Below the pieces are notes generated by a model. The model had not been told where the DNA came from. It did no database searches and worked only from the letters and a program-made list of their open reading frames with translations. From Mucilaginibacter paludis DSM 18603 (GTDB lineage: Bacteria > Bacteroidota > Bacteroidia > Sphingobacteriales > Sphingobacteriaceae), in assembly GCF_000166195.2 (NCBI RefSeq), contig NZ_CM001403.1:7800877-7864876 (forward strand): a DNA stretch of 64,000 nt, read 5' to 3'. The stretch's first letter is position 1. Each line of letters opens with the position of its first letter. This document shows, one piece after another, positions 53,599 to 62,490 of this stretch. Both the position numbers and the translations under genes were made by a program.

Positions 53599-54641
53599 CA
53601 AGCCTGTTTTTTAAGTTGTGAAAAAATCATATAAATAAATACCGGCGAACCGGCCAATGCGGTTACAATGCCAATAGGCAATTCTGCCGGTGCTACGATG
53701 GTGCGGGATATCAAATCGGAAAGTGTTAAAGCCGCCGCGCCCAACAAAGCCGAACCCGGCAGTACCAGGCGGTTATCGGAGCCGAAAGCCATGCGCAGGA
53801 TGTGCGGGATAACCAGGCCAACAAAGCTAATGATACCTGCCACCGCTACCGAAGCACCAACGGCCATGGTGGCTAATATAATTACCATCCTTTTTGTGCG
53901 GTTTACCTGGATACCCATGTGTCCGGCCTGCACTTCGCCGAGGGAAATAGCGTTGAGTGATTTTGCCATAAAAGGCAAGCCAACCAGCGGCACCGCTATA
54001 AAGGGCAGCACACTACAGAATGATATCCAACTGGCGCCCCCCAAGCTGCCCAGGCTCCAAAAGGTAATGTTACGTAATTGCTCATCAGTAGAGATATAGG
54101 TTAACAAACCGGTAAAAGCAAAAGCCAGTGCATTGATGGCTATGCCAGTTAACAGCAAGGCCGTAATTACCGTGCGGCCCTGGTGCATGGCCATGCGGTA
54201 AACGGTAAGCGTGGTAATAAACGCACCTGTAAAGGCTGCTATAGCCAAAGCGTAATAGCCATAAATACTGCCGATAGTATTGAGCAGTTTACCCCCAAAC
54301 ACAATCATTAAAGCGGCAAATAAGGTAGCGCCCGATGAGATGCCAATTAATCCGGGCTCGGCAAGTGGATTGCGGAATAAGCCCTGTAAAGCAGCACCCG
54401 AAATAGCCAGCGCGGCTCCAATAATAACACCCAACAATACCCTGGGTAACCGCAAGCTTAACAACACGGCTGTTTGCTGTGTGCTGAAGTTTGCCTGGTG
54501 GCTAATACCTATATAATTGGCAATTATGGAGCAGAACTGCGGTAGGCTGATATGCACCGCGCCTATACAAACCGATGCCACCATTACTGCTAACAATAGC
54601 AACGTTAAACCGGTTAAAATCAATCGATGGTTTTTAAACAC
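53598..54641 (-). CDS. hmuU: Haem ABC transporter permease, FecCD family
   Basis: An inner-membrane protein of 347 residues with about 9-10 helices. FecCD motifs are LRLPRVLLGVIIGAALAISG, FRNPLAEPGLIGISSGA and GLVIPHILRM. It carries haem from HmuT into the cytosol. It is directly joined to hmuT (0-base gap) and hmuV. Confidence 0.95.
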   Translation of the reverse strand: MFKNHRLILTGLTLLLLAVMVASVCIGAVHISLPQFCSIIANYIGISHQANFSTQQTAVLLSLRLPRVLLGVIIGAALAISGAALQGLFRNPLAEPGLIGISSGATLFAALMIVFGGKLLNTIGSIYGYYALAIAAFTGAFITTLTVYRMAMHQGRTVITALLLTGIAINALAFAFTGLLTYISTDEQLRNITFWSLGSLGGASWISFCSVLPFIAVPLVGLPFMAKSLNAISLGEVQAGHMGIQVNRTKRMVIILATMAVGASVAVAGIISFVGLVIPHILRMAFGSDNRLVLPGSALLGAAALTLSDLISRTIVAPAELPIGIVTALAGSPVFIYMIFSQLKKQA

Positions 54642-55487
54642 TTATTTTAGCTTTTGTGATAACTGAACTACCGCTTGCCCCAGCCTTGGCCCAAAACCGG
54701 TAAGTAACTCGCCTTCCATCGTGATGAATTTTTTATTTCTGCCTGCATTGGTTTGGCTTACGCCCTGCACATTAAGCAGCCCGGCCGTACCACCCAGGCT
54801 CTCCATTCCGCTGCTAAACAGCAGGATTACATCCGGATTAGCAGCCACCAGCGCTTCCGAAGTGAGGGGTTTAAAATCGCTAAAGCCGCTTACCGCATTT
54901 TGTCCGCCAGCCAACTGGATCATCTTCTCCACCGAGGTTCCCTCGCCAGCTACCAGCATAGTGCCAGTGCCGCGGGCATATATAAATAATACCTTAGGTT
55001 TAGCTCCGCTTTTGTTGGATTTGTTGGCTGCTGCCAGGTCGGCGTCCAGCTTGGCAATCAGTTTTTGGGCCTGGGGCTGCGCGCCAAATGCTCCGGCAAC
55101 TTCTTTAATCAGCTTCCGCGTGCCATCAGCCGAAAAATCCTGGGTAAACAAAACCAATTTGATTCCCGCAGTTTTTAGCTGTGCAGCCAGTTCCGGTTTA
55201 ATCTCGGTGGTTATGCCCGTTACCACATCGGGCTGAAGCGCGATGATGCCCTCGGCCGAAATATTACGGTTATGTCCTACTTTGGGCTTGCGTTTCAGGC
55301 TTTCGGGGTAATTGCTGGTTATATCTGTACCTATAATATTAGGCTCCAAACCCAGGCCTGCTAATATTTCACTAATCGTTCCGTTGAGCGAGATAATCTT
55401 CTGATTGGCGGCCAACTTAGATATTGCTCCGGCTTTTGCAGTTAGGGCAAGTACAGTCAGTACCATCAATGTTATTATTTTTTTCAT
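54642..55487 (-). CDS. hmuT: Periplasmic haem-binding protein
   Basis: A protein of 281 residues with a signal peptide (LMVLTVLALTAKAGA). The text QKIISLNGTISEILAGLGLE, GTDITSNYP and KPKVGHNRNISAEGI matches the HmuT/PhuT class of cluster A-II binding proteins. It collects haem from the outer-membrane receptor and feeds HmuUV. Residues that could ligate haem include the His in KVGHNRN. Confidence 0.93.
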   Translation of the reverse strand: MKKIITLMVLTVLALTAKAGAISKLAANQKIISLNGTISEILAGLGLEPNIIGTDITSNYPESLKRKPKVGHNRNISAEGIIALQPDVVTGITTEIKPELAAQLKTAGIKLVLFTQDFSADGTRKLIKEVAGAFGAQPQAQKLIAKLDADLAAANKSNKSGAKPKVLFIYARGTGTMLVAGEGTSVEKMIQLAGGQNAVSGFSDFKPLTSEALVAANPDVILLFSSGMESLGGTAGLLNVQGVSQTNAGRNKKFITMEGELLTGFGPRLGQAVVQLSQKLK

Positions 55488-55550
55488 TTTTTTAAAATTT
55501 AAAAGTTTCCCTTCCGGGGATCTGGAATCATTGTATTTTGCTGTACATTA

Positions 55551-56156
55551 TTATTGAAAGCTGGTTGTGCCATCGCCCTGGTAAGCATAGCGGAAGGTAT
55601 AATAACTTGATGCGGGGCGTGTTGTTAAATCGGCAAAAGTAGCTGTGGTTGTGTTAGGATTACCCTTGTAATAGCTAATCATTTCCACCTTGGCGTACTT
55701 ACCGTCACTGGTCTTAATTACGATGATCTTGCCGGGCACAGTCAGGATAGCATGCTGAGGTTCGGTAGTGGCAGTATAAGTATACCAGCCCGATATGGCA
55801 GGCGCACCGGTGGCATCTGTTTTAAACCCGGTTGTCGGTGCCGCCGTGAGCGACTCAAAAGTGCTGCTTGCTACCTGTGCTTGCGAGGTTCCTGTACCCG
55901 ATGTGCCGCCATTGATCAAGATGCTTGTTTTATTGAATTTGATATCCCATTTGGTGGTAGCGGTATCGGCACCGGTAACCTGGGCACCGGTTGACAGGCT
56001 ATAATATACCGCTCCCTTTGATCCGTCAAGATCTGCGACTGTTTTAGTGCTGAGCTTGCTTACTGCAGGAGCCACGTCATCATTGTTTTTACTGCATGAT
56101 GCCAATAAAGTAACCGCGCCAGCTAAGGCTAAAGATAAAGTTGTTAATTTGTTCAT
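55551..56156 (-). CDS. hmuY: HmuY-like haem-binding lipoprotein
   Basis: A lipoprotein of 201 residues with lipobox LASC near residue 21. The all-beta body with GAVYYSLSTGAQV, TTKWDIKFNKTSILINGG and a C-terminal SYYTFRYAYQGD is the HmuY fold, an extracellular haemophore-like protein. The body has a single His (EPQHAIL). Porphyromonas HmuY uses two His; other homologues use Met. It lies between the TonB receptor and hmuT in one operon. Confidence 0.88.
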   Translation of the reverse strand: MNKLTTLSLALAGAVTLLASCSKNNDDVAPAVSKLSTKTVADLDGSKGAVYYSLSTGAQVTGADTATTKWDIKFNKTSILINGGTSGTGTSQAQVASSTFESLTAAPTTGFKTDATGAPAISGWYTYTATTEPQHAILTVPGKIIVIKTSDGKYAKVEMISYYKGNPNTTTATFADLTTRPASSYYTFRYAYQGDGTTSFQ

Positions 56157-56175
56157 GGGTTTATTTGTTTGATTA

Positions 56176-58278
56176 TTATTGAATTATGTGATTTGCAAAA
56201 TTGTAAGTGAAGCCCGCATAGACCAGCCGCCCCGGCAGGTTCAGGATAACCAGCGGATCCCGATGATTAAAAAGGTTTTGGGCGGTAAGTTGCACCCGTA
56301 AGGCATCTTTAAACAGAGGTTTGGAGAGCGAGGCGTTAATGAGCAGATAACCTTTAGTATACTCGTCATCGCGGTTCAGGATGCCGTTACCATCGGTGTC
56401 CTTATAGCCGTAACGCCCGCGGTAAATGGCTCTTAGCGCCGTATTGATGCCTGTTTTTGCCTCCTTATAGTTCACCTTTAAGTTCCAGGTGTAGCGCGAG
56501 CGGCCAAGCAGGCCGCCGTAGTCCTGCCTTTTAACAAGCTTGGTTTGATTGGTCGCTGGGTCTTTGGTAAAAACCTGACCCGCTGCAATCTGGTTCAATA
56601 CATCCTGATCGTTGGCTTCCAGGTATTGAAAGCCGCCCGCAACCTGTAACGGCTTAAATAATTGGTAGCTCAAATCTGTTTCTATACCCTGGGTATAAAC
56701 CTTATTGAGATTGAAATAAGAGTAAACAGACTGCCCATTAGTTTTGATAGCGATTACAGCCGTTTCAATCAGGTTGGTGATATTGTTGCGAAAAAGGTTG
56801 GCTGTCCAGTATAGCTTACCGCCTGGACGGTACCGGTAACCCAGGTTAAACGCGGTAGAACTTTCGGCATTCAGGCTTTTTAGCGTCAACGGGTCAATCA
56901 GCACCGCCTGTATCTGCCCCTGTTGCTGCAAGCGCTGAATGCCGGGCCCCACCTCTTCGTAGCCAAAAACACTGTAGCCCACCTCGGCATTGGTAAAATT
57001 GAGATAAAGTTGCCGAAAATCTGGCGCTTTGTAGCCCTTACCAACTGAAGCCAGCAAAGTAAATTGGGGATTTAGTGCATAACTGACCGCCAACTTGGGG
57101 CTAAACTGCGATTTGTAAACGCTATGCATATCATATCTACCACCTGCTATAATATCCAGTTTTTTAAAGGCTATCCAATCGGCCTGAAAATAAGCATAGC
57201 CGGAAGTAAAAGATTGCAGTTGGGTATAACGTGTAGCCTCTACAGTTTCATACTGCCCACCGGCTCCGGCAGTGAGCTTCATATTATCCCTTAAAGTATA
57301 ATCATTTTGTAGTTCGGCACGGTTAAAAGTCTGGTTAAAATAGGTTTGATCATATACTTCACCATTATCATTGTACCGCACATCGGTATTGGTTTTATAG
57401 GTCGATTTGTATAGTTGTATCGTGGAGAATAATTTATCCGAAAACTGCCGGGTAATAACCGGGGCAATGTTAAAATCCTTTTCGGTGCCTCTCCCACCCG
57501 CGTAACGATTATCAACCAGGTACTTGTTCTGCTGATCATTGGTAAAATATCTTATCGAAAGCTTCAGCGTTGTTTGATTATCTATTTGATAAGCTGCTTT
57601 GCCATTGAGCGTATAACCTGCAAACGGCGAAACAGTAGGAACGCCAGCCGAAGGTTGAAGGGTATAGCCTTGGCTGCTGTACCGGTTGGCAAAGCCCAAT
57701 AGATAGAACTTTTCATTTTTGTAAGCCGTATTAACGTTCAGGTCCACTGTTTGGTTGGTGCCATACCGGGCACCCAATCCTCCTGTTACACCCTTTTCCG
57801 GTTCGCTGGTGATGATATTTACTACACCCGCCATAGCCTCGCTACCGTAAAGCGATGAAGTGGGCCCTTTAACAATCTCCACCCGGCTGATATTATTGGT
57901 GGTGATACGGGATAATTCCAATATCCCGGTAGTACGGCCAATTAATGGCAAGCCATCTATCAGGATCATGGTATAGGCCGGATCAAACCCTTGCAGTTGG
58001 ATACCCTGCCCGTGCGGATCATCCAGAATACTTATCCCCGTTTGCTCAGAAAGCACTTCATTTAGCCGCACCAACCCGCCTTTCCTGATCTCTTCGCCCG
58101 TAATCCGAGTAATGGGTATCGGTACCTGCTGCAAACTTTTTGGAGTACGGGTTCCTGTAATCACTACCTCTTTTAATTGCTTATTATTGATACTATCCTT
58201 TTTTACTGGGGCGGCATTTTGCCCGTGAACCTCAAAACCTGTCACGAGGGCCACGAAAACACAAAACTTTATAAACAT
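56176..58278 (-). CDS. hmuR: TonB-dependent haem receptor
   Basis: A protein of 700 residues: signal peptide (FCVFVALVTGFEVHGQ), TonB box KEVVITGTR, plug ending at about 155 (SRVEIVKGPTSSLYGSEAMAG), and a barrel. The haem-receptor FRAP-like box appears as YKAPDFRQLY near residue 425. It moves haem across the outer membrane. It is the first gene of the operon and faces the AraC gene. Confidence 0.9.
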   Translation of the reverse strand: MFIKFCVFVALVTGFEVHGQNAAPVKKDSINNKQLKEVVITGTRTPKSLQQVPIPITRITGEEIRKGGLVRLNEVLSEQTGISILDDPHGQGIQLQGFDPAYTMILIDGLPLIGRTTGILELSRITTNNISRVEIVKGPTSSLYGSEAMAGVVNIITSEPEKGVTGGLGARYGTNQTVDLNVNTAYKNEKFYLLGFANRYSSQGYTLQPSAGVPTVSPFAGYTLNGKAAYQIDNQTTLKLSIRYFTNDQQNKYLVDNRYAGGRGTEKDFNIAPVITRQFSDKLFSTIQLYKSTYKTNTDVRYNDNGEVYDQTYFNQTFNRAELQNDYTLRDNMKLTAGAGGQYETVEATRYTQLQSFTSGYAYFQADWIAFKKLDIIAGGRYDMHSVYKSQFSPKLAVSYALNPQFTLLASVGKGYKAPDFRQLYLNFTNAEVGYSVFGYEEVGPGIQRLQQQGQIQAVLIDPLTLKSLNAESSTAFNLGYRYRPGGKLYWTANLFRNNITNLIETAVIAIKTNGQSVYSYFNLNKVYTQGIETDLSYQLFKPLQVAGGFQYLEANDQDVLNQIAAGQVFTKDPATNQTKLVKRQDYGGLLGRSRYTWNLKVNYKEAKTGINTALRAIYRGRYGYKDTDGNGILNRDDEYTKGYLLINASLSKPLFKDALRVQLTAQNLFNHRDPLVILNLPGRLVYAGFTYNFANHIIQ

Positions 58279-58342
58279 TTATTTAGACTAATTAAAAATA
58301 ATGACGCAAATTTGGCCTGTTTATCATTAGGCTGTCAACGTC

Positions 58343-58374
58343 AAAAGGATTTAAATAAACGCTAAACGGATTTT
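58343..58374. promoter_or_regulatory. Direct repeat between haem operon and AraC gene, candidate operator
   Basis: AAAAGGATTT (58343-58352) and AAACGGATTT (58364-58373), 9 of 10 identical and 21 bases apart, i.e. two helix turns, as AraC-family sites often are. It lies just 5' of the AraC ATG at 58380. Confidence 0.45.
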
Positions 58375-58379
58375 ACACT

Positions 58380-59372
58380 ATGCTCAAAATTACTTTCCCA
58401 TCTGAAGGATTTGTTTTTAACCATACCGGCTATCAGACTGATGCCTTGGAAATCAAAATCATTGAAGAAGCAAATGACCGGTGTCAATTGAAAATAGAAA
58501 CGTTGATGATTGAAGGTATAGCCGTTTTCCTGGTTATGATTAGCTGTACCGATAGTATACCTGTTACACTGCAGATGAATGAGTATGCGTGGATGATGAA
58601 CTTTACATTACAAGGCCAGTTGACTTTTCAAAACGCGGTCAGCGAAACTCAAAAAGGTACATTCATGGCTGGGAGTCATCAAGCCTGGTTAAATCCCGGA
58701 GAAGAGAACCTTGCCGTAAACATAATAGGCAACGTAAAACTATTTTTAGTTTGCTTAACGGGGAGGTTGATTACAAAGTTACGCTTTGCCGAAACGGTAT
58801 CGCCACTGCAAAATAGTATCAGCAGTAAATCAAAGTGGTTGCCAGGAAGATTAACAACACCGCCAATGAGTGATATCATCAATACGATAAGCCGATACGC
58901 GGAAAATAAGACCCTGCACCCAATAATTCTGCAAGCAAAGGTGCTTGAACTGGCTTTTATTGACCTGGAACAATTTCAGCAGAAAGATAAAGCAAGCTCC
59001 AATACCTTTGTTAAACCTAATGACATTCAAAAGCTTCAACTGGCAAAAATGTTGATCGGTGAAAACCTACAGACACCATGCTCCTTAATTGAATTGGCGC
59101 ACAAGGTTGGGCTCAATGATTTTAAACTAAAAAAAGGGTTTAAGGAAATATTCGGGACAACAGTTTTTGGATATTTATTGGAATTAAGAATGGAAAAAGC
59201 AAAGACAATGCTCTTATCACCCGGCTGTACAGTCAGCGAAGTTGCCCATGCTATTGGTTATAAAAATGCCCATCATTTCACTGTGGCGTTTAAAAAGAAG
59301 TTTGGCTATCTGCCCAGTAAGGCCAATCGTTTTTTAGGCTTTTTATTGGTGACCATATCCATAACCACTTAA
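58380..59372 (+). CDS. AraC family regulator, PchR-like
   Basis: A regulator of 330 residues. The N-terminal ligand domain (MNEYAWMMNFTLQGQLTFQN) is followed by a double helix-turn-helix: SLIELAHKVGLNDFKLKKGF and TVSEVAHAIGYKNAHHFTVAF. PchR-type regulators switch on siderophore or haem receptor genes when they sense iron compounds. It is divergent from the haem operon with 101 bases between. The C-terminus after KKFGYLPSKA is unusually hydrophobic. Confidence 0.9.
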   Translation: MLKITFPSEGFVFNHTGYQTDALEIKIIEEANDRCQLKIETLMIEGIAVFLVMISCTDSIPVTLQMNEYAWMMNFTLQGQLTFQNAVSETQKGTFMAGSHQAWLNPGEENLAVNIIGNVKLFLVCLTGRLITKLRFAETVSPLQNSISSKSKWLPGRLTTPPMSDIINTISRYAENKTLHPIILQAKVLELAFIDLEQFQQKDKASSNTFVKPNDIQKLQLAKMLIGENLQTPCSLIELAHKVGLNDFKLKKGFKEIFGTTVFGYLLELRMEKAKTMLLSPGCTVSEVAHAIGYKNAHHFTVAFKKKFGYLPSKANRFLGFLLVTISITT

Positions 59373-59515
59373 TACCTTCCGATCAACACATACATACCCA
59401 AAAATAACTTTGCTTAAGCACTCAAAAATAACCGCGTATTTCTAAATATTTAAGTGCATAAAAACGACCAAAAACACACTGTAAATTCTAATCAGCTTCC
59501 TAATAATGCGCCTTA

Positions 59516-59533
59516 TTTTAATGCCATTTTAAT
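59516..59533. repeat. TTTTAAT repeat, 11-base period
   Basis: TTTTAAT at 59516-59522 and 59527-59533, with a 4-base spacer. It lies in the 279-base gap before the TonB receptor. The 11-base spacing is like a Pho box, but the sequence does not match the E. coli consensus. Confidence 0.4.
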
Positions 59534-59651
59534 CTTAAAAATCTGATTATTAACTCAATATTAAGAATAGGTTATATGTTGATATCAGCGTAGAAAATTC
59601 AGAATTTCTTCAGTTTTCAATGCGCTTCTTTGCGGAAAATCAATTTGGAAT

Positions 59652-62474
59652 ATGTCTTATCATTACTTATTTAAAAAGATCGCGTTACCTTTTCTGTTCG
59701 TGCTTTTCCTGGCAACTGCAGTAAATGCGCAAATTATCAAAGGAAAAATAACAGATAGAAAAAACGGCGAACCGCTCCCTGGCGCCACGGTAGAATTGAA
59801 GCAAGGCATCAGAAACCTCTACGCCCCAGTTAACCTCGACGGATCATACCAATTTAAAAATTTAAGGCCTGGTATTTATTTGCTACAGGTTAAGTTCGTT
59901 GGTTTCAAAACCTCGATAACGTACACCGTTGAGGCCAAGGCCGGAGTTACAACTGTAAATGTTTCTTTGGTTGATGATCTAACTTCGTTGACTGAAATCA
60001 ATGTGACCGAAAAGATCAACAAAGAAAGTGATGGCGCAGCCAGAAGCCTGGAGAAAAGCTCAAACAACATCGAGAATATCTTGTCTTCCAATACCATTCA
60101 GCTATTACCTGATGTAACTGTCGGAAACGCACTACAGCGTATGAGCGGAGTTACCATCCAGCGTTCAACAAGTGGGGAAGGAAGATATGCCATCATTCGC
60201 GGTATGGACCAAAGGTATAACACTGTTTTGGTTAACGGTATCAAAATCCCAAGTCCGGATGATCAGTACCGTTTTGTACCTCTTGACATTTTCCCTTCGG
60301 AAATTCTGGAAAGACTGGAAGTGATTAAGGCATTAACACCCAATATGGAAGGTGATGCGATTGGTGGTGTGATGAACCTGGTGATGAAGTCGGCACCTGA
60401 TAGGCTACTTTTAAACGTAAACGCTTCCGCAGGTTATTCGTTCTTATTTTCGGGTAACCGGCCTTTTGATAGCTTCAATACTTCAAGTATCAATAAACAA
60501 TCTCCGGCAGAAATTAACGGTAATAGTTATATTTCAACTACTAAAGATTACCAGGTCAATTCGCTGTATTCAACTCCTAAATCCAATCCGGTGAATTCAA
60601 CCTTGGGTATTACTATAGGCGACAGGTTTTTAAATCATAAACTGGGAGTGGTGGTATCCGGAAGTTATCAAAACTTCTACCGCGGATCAAACTCAACCTA
60701 CCTTGTACCGAATGCCGAACCGGGCTATTCGCCAGCCAACACGCCCTCTATCTCCAATATTTATAACCGTAAGTTTTCCACACAAACCGAACGTGTGGGT
60801 TTACATAACAAGATCGATTATGTATTTAACAGCAAAAATAAGATCTCGTTATACAATTTGTACGTTAAGCAAAACGAATACCAGGACCGCTTTACCGCTG
60901 ATAGCGATTTGATTACCACTACCAGCAAGCAGGGTATTACCTACCGTACTTTAAACAGGACCACCTGGACTTATCAGAACCTGTACAACAGCACTTTGCA
61001 AGGCGAGCACCAGTTGACCGATAAATTAAAATTTAACTGGAATGGTGTATACTCTATCGCGAAAAGGAATATGCCCGACCAGGTTGAATACCAGATCAAT
61101 CATACCGGCTTGAGAGATACTCACGGGAATATAGACAGTACTACAAACGTTGCGGCCAGCATTAGCCATAAATGGCAGCACAATACCGATCAGGATGTAG
61201 CCGGATATTACAATTTCATCTATAATCCCAAAATTGTGGATCGCGATGTGGAGCTGTCTTTTGGGGGATTATATCGTCATAAAACCAGAAGTAATTATTA
61301 TGCCAGCTATTCGCTAACGGCAAATCCACCTAACCAGGTTTATAATGGCAATCTAAGCGCCATACAATTAGCGTTCAATCAAGCCGGACAGGCAACCGGG
61401 GATGGTGCAAGTTCAACAGATGGTAACGACTATACCTTTCATGAAAATGTAACTGGTGAGTATTTACAGACCAAATTTATGTTGCTTGATAAGTTACAAA
61501 TTATTGGTGGAGTAAGGGTTGAAAACACCGCGCAAGACTATGCGACTACGCAGTCGGTGAACACATCAGCTCAAAACGGAAGGATCAATTATACCGATGT
61601 ATTACCAAGTGCCAATTTAAAATATGCGCTTTCCGATGTTCAAAATTTACGCCTGTCCTATTTTAAATCTATAAGCCGACCAAGTTTCAGTGAACTTGCA
61701 CCAACCAAAATTGCAGGTGATACTTATGACCAGGTGGGAAATCCTGAACTACAACACACAAGGGCAGAAAATTATGATTTTAGATATGAGCTGTTTCCAG
61801 GCGGTTCAAACCAGTTATTGTTAGGCGCTTTTTATAAAGACATACAAAACCCAATCGAATTGATCAACGTGAATGGCGCGTCTGCTCAGTCGGTATTTAA
61901 AACAGGTGCGCCAAGCCTGCAATACATTCAGCCACAAAATACAGACAAGGCTACCAACTATGGTTTTGAAGGGCAGTTGACTAAATACTTCGGTGTATTA
62001 GGTATATCCGCTAATTATACCTTTACTCAATCGAAGGTAACTACCCCAAAACTGTCAAAAGTTTCAGCCGTTCCTATTTACGTGAACGAGACGAGGCCAT
62101 TACAAGGCCAAGCCAAAAACATAGCAAACCTGTCGTTATTATTTAAGAGCAGCAAAATCGGTTTGGATATGCAATTGGCTTATGTATTTACAGGTGAGCG
62201 CATAGCCCAGGTATCCAATTATGCAGATCTGGATGTATGGCAAAAGCAATACAACCAGGTTGACTTTTCTTTTGAGAAAGTCCTTATCAAAAAGCTGTCA
62301 TTCTACGGAAAAGTCAACAACCTCACTAATGCTTCAAACCGACTATTTCTGAAACATTCGTCTACTGTAGGACAGGTGATACCTATCCCAGCCCAAGACA
62401 ATGCTGAAGAAATATTAATTCAGAAAGATATCTACAAGGTATCATTCCTAACTGGTTTGAGATATAAATTTTAA
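59652..62474 (+). CDS. TonB-dependent receptor with carboxypeptidase-like regulatory domain
   Basis: An outer-membrane receptor of 940 residues: signal peptide (LPFLFVLFLATAVNAQ), beta-sandwich regulatory domain (IKGKITDRKNGEPLPGATVE), plug with RGMDQRYNTVLVNGIKIPSP and IKALTPNMEGDAIGG, and a barrel ending in LTGLRYKF. The plug text is of the TonB-Xanth/Caul-like type rather than SusC. The substrate is unknown. The lipoprotein gene 16 bases downstream is its probable partner. Confidence 0.92.
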   Translation: MSYHYLFKKIALPFLFVLFLATAVNAQIIKGKITDRKNGEPLPGATVELKQGIRNLYAPVNLDGSYQFKNLRPGIYLLQVKFVGFKTSITYTVEAKAGVTTVNVSLVDDLTSLTEINVTEKINKESDGAARSLEKSSNNIENILSSNTIQLLPDVTVGNALQRMSGVTIQRSTSGEGRYAIIRGMDQRYNTVLVNGIKIPSPDDQYRFVPLDIFPSEILERLEVIKALTPNMEGDAIGGVMNLVMKSAPDRLLLNVNASAGYSFLFSGNRPFDSFNTSSINKQSPAEINGNSYISTTKDYQVNSLYSTPKSNPVNSTLGITIGDRFLNHKLGVVVSGSYQNFYRGSNSTYLVPNAEPGYSPANTPSISNIYNRKFSTQTERVGLHNKIDYVFNSKNKISLYNLYVKQNEYQDRFTADSDLITTTSKQGITYRTLNRTTWTYQNLYNSTLQGEHQLTDKLKFNWNGVYSIAKRNMPDQVEYQINHTGLRDTHGNIDSTTNVAASISHKWQHNTDQDVAGYYNFIYNPKIVDRDVELSFGGLYRHKTRSNYYASYSLTANPPNQVYNGNLSAIQLAFNQAGQATGDGASSTDGNDYTFHENVTGEYLQTKFMLLDKLQIIGGVRVENTAQDYATTQSVNTSAQNGRINYTDVLPSANLKYALSDVQNLRLSYFKSISRPSFSELAPTKIAGDTYDQVGNPELQHTRAENYDFRYELFPGGSNQLLLGAFYKDIQNPIELINVNGASAQSVFKTGAPSLQYIQPQNTDKATNYGFEGQLTKYFGVLGISANYTFTQSKVTTPKLSKVSAVPIYVNETRPLQGQAKNIANLSLLFKSSKIGLDMQLAYVFTGERIAQVSNYADLDVWQKQYNQVDFSFEKVLIKKLSFYGKVNNLTNASNRLFLKHSSTVGQVIPIPAQDNAEEILIQKDIYKVSFLTGLRYKF

Positions 62475-62490
62475 TGATTAACAACTAACA

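Noticed and set aside
59405..59412. TAACTTTG as promoter of the TonB receptor
   Set aside because: A full consensus match, but 240 bases from the start with no -33; it may be real but I cannot support it.
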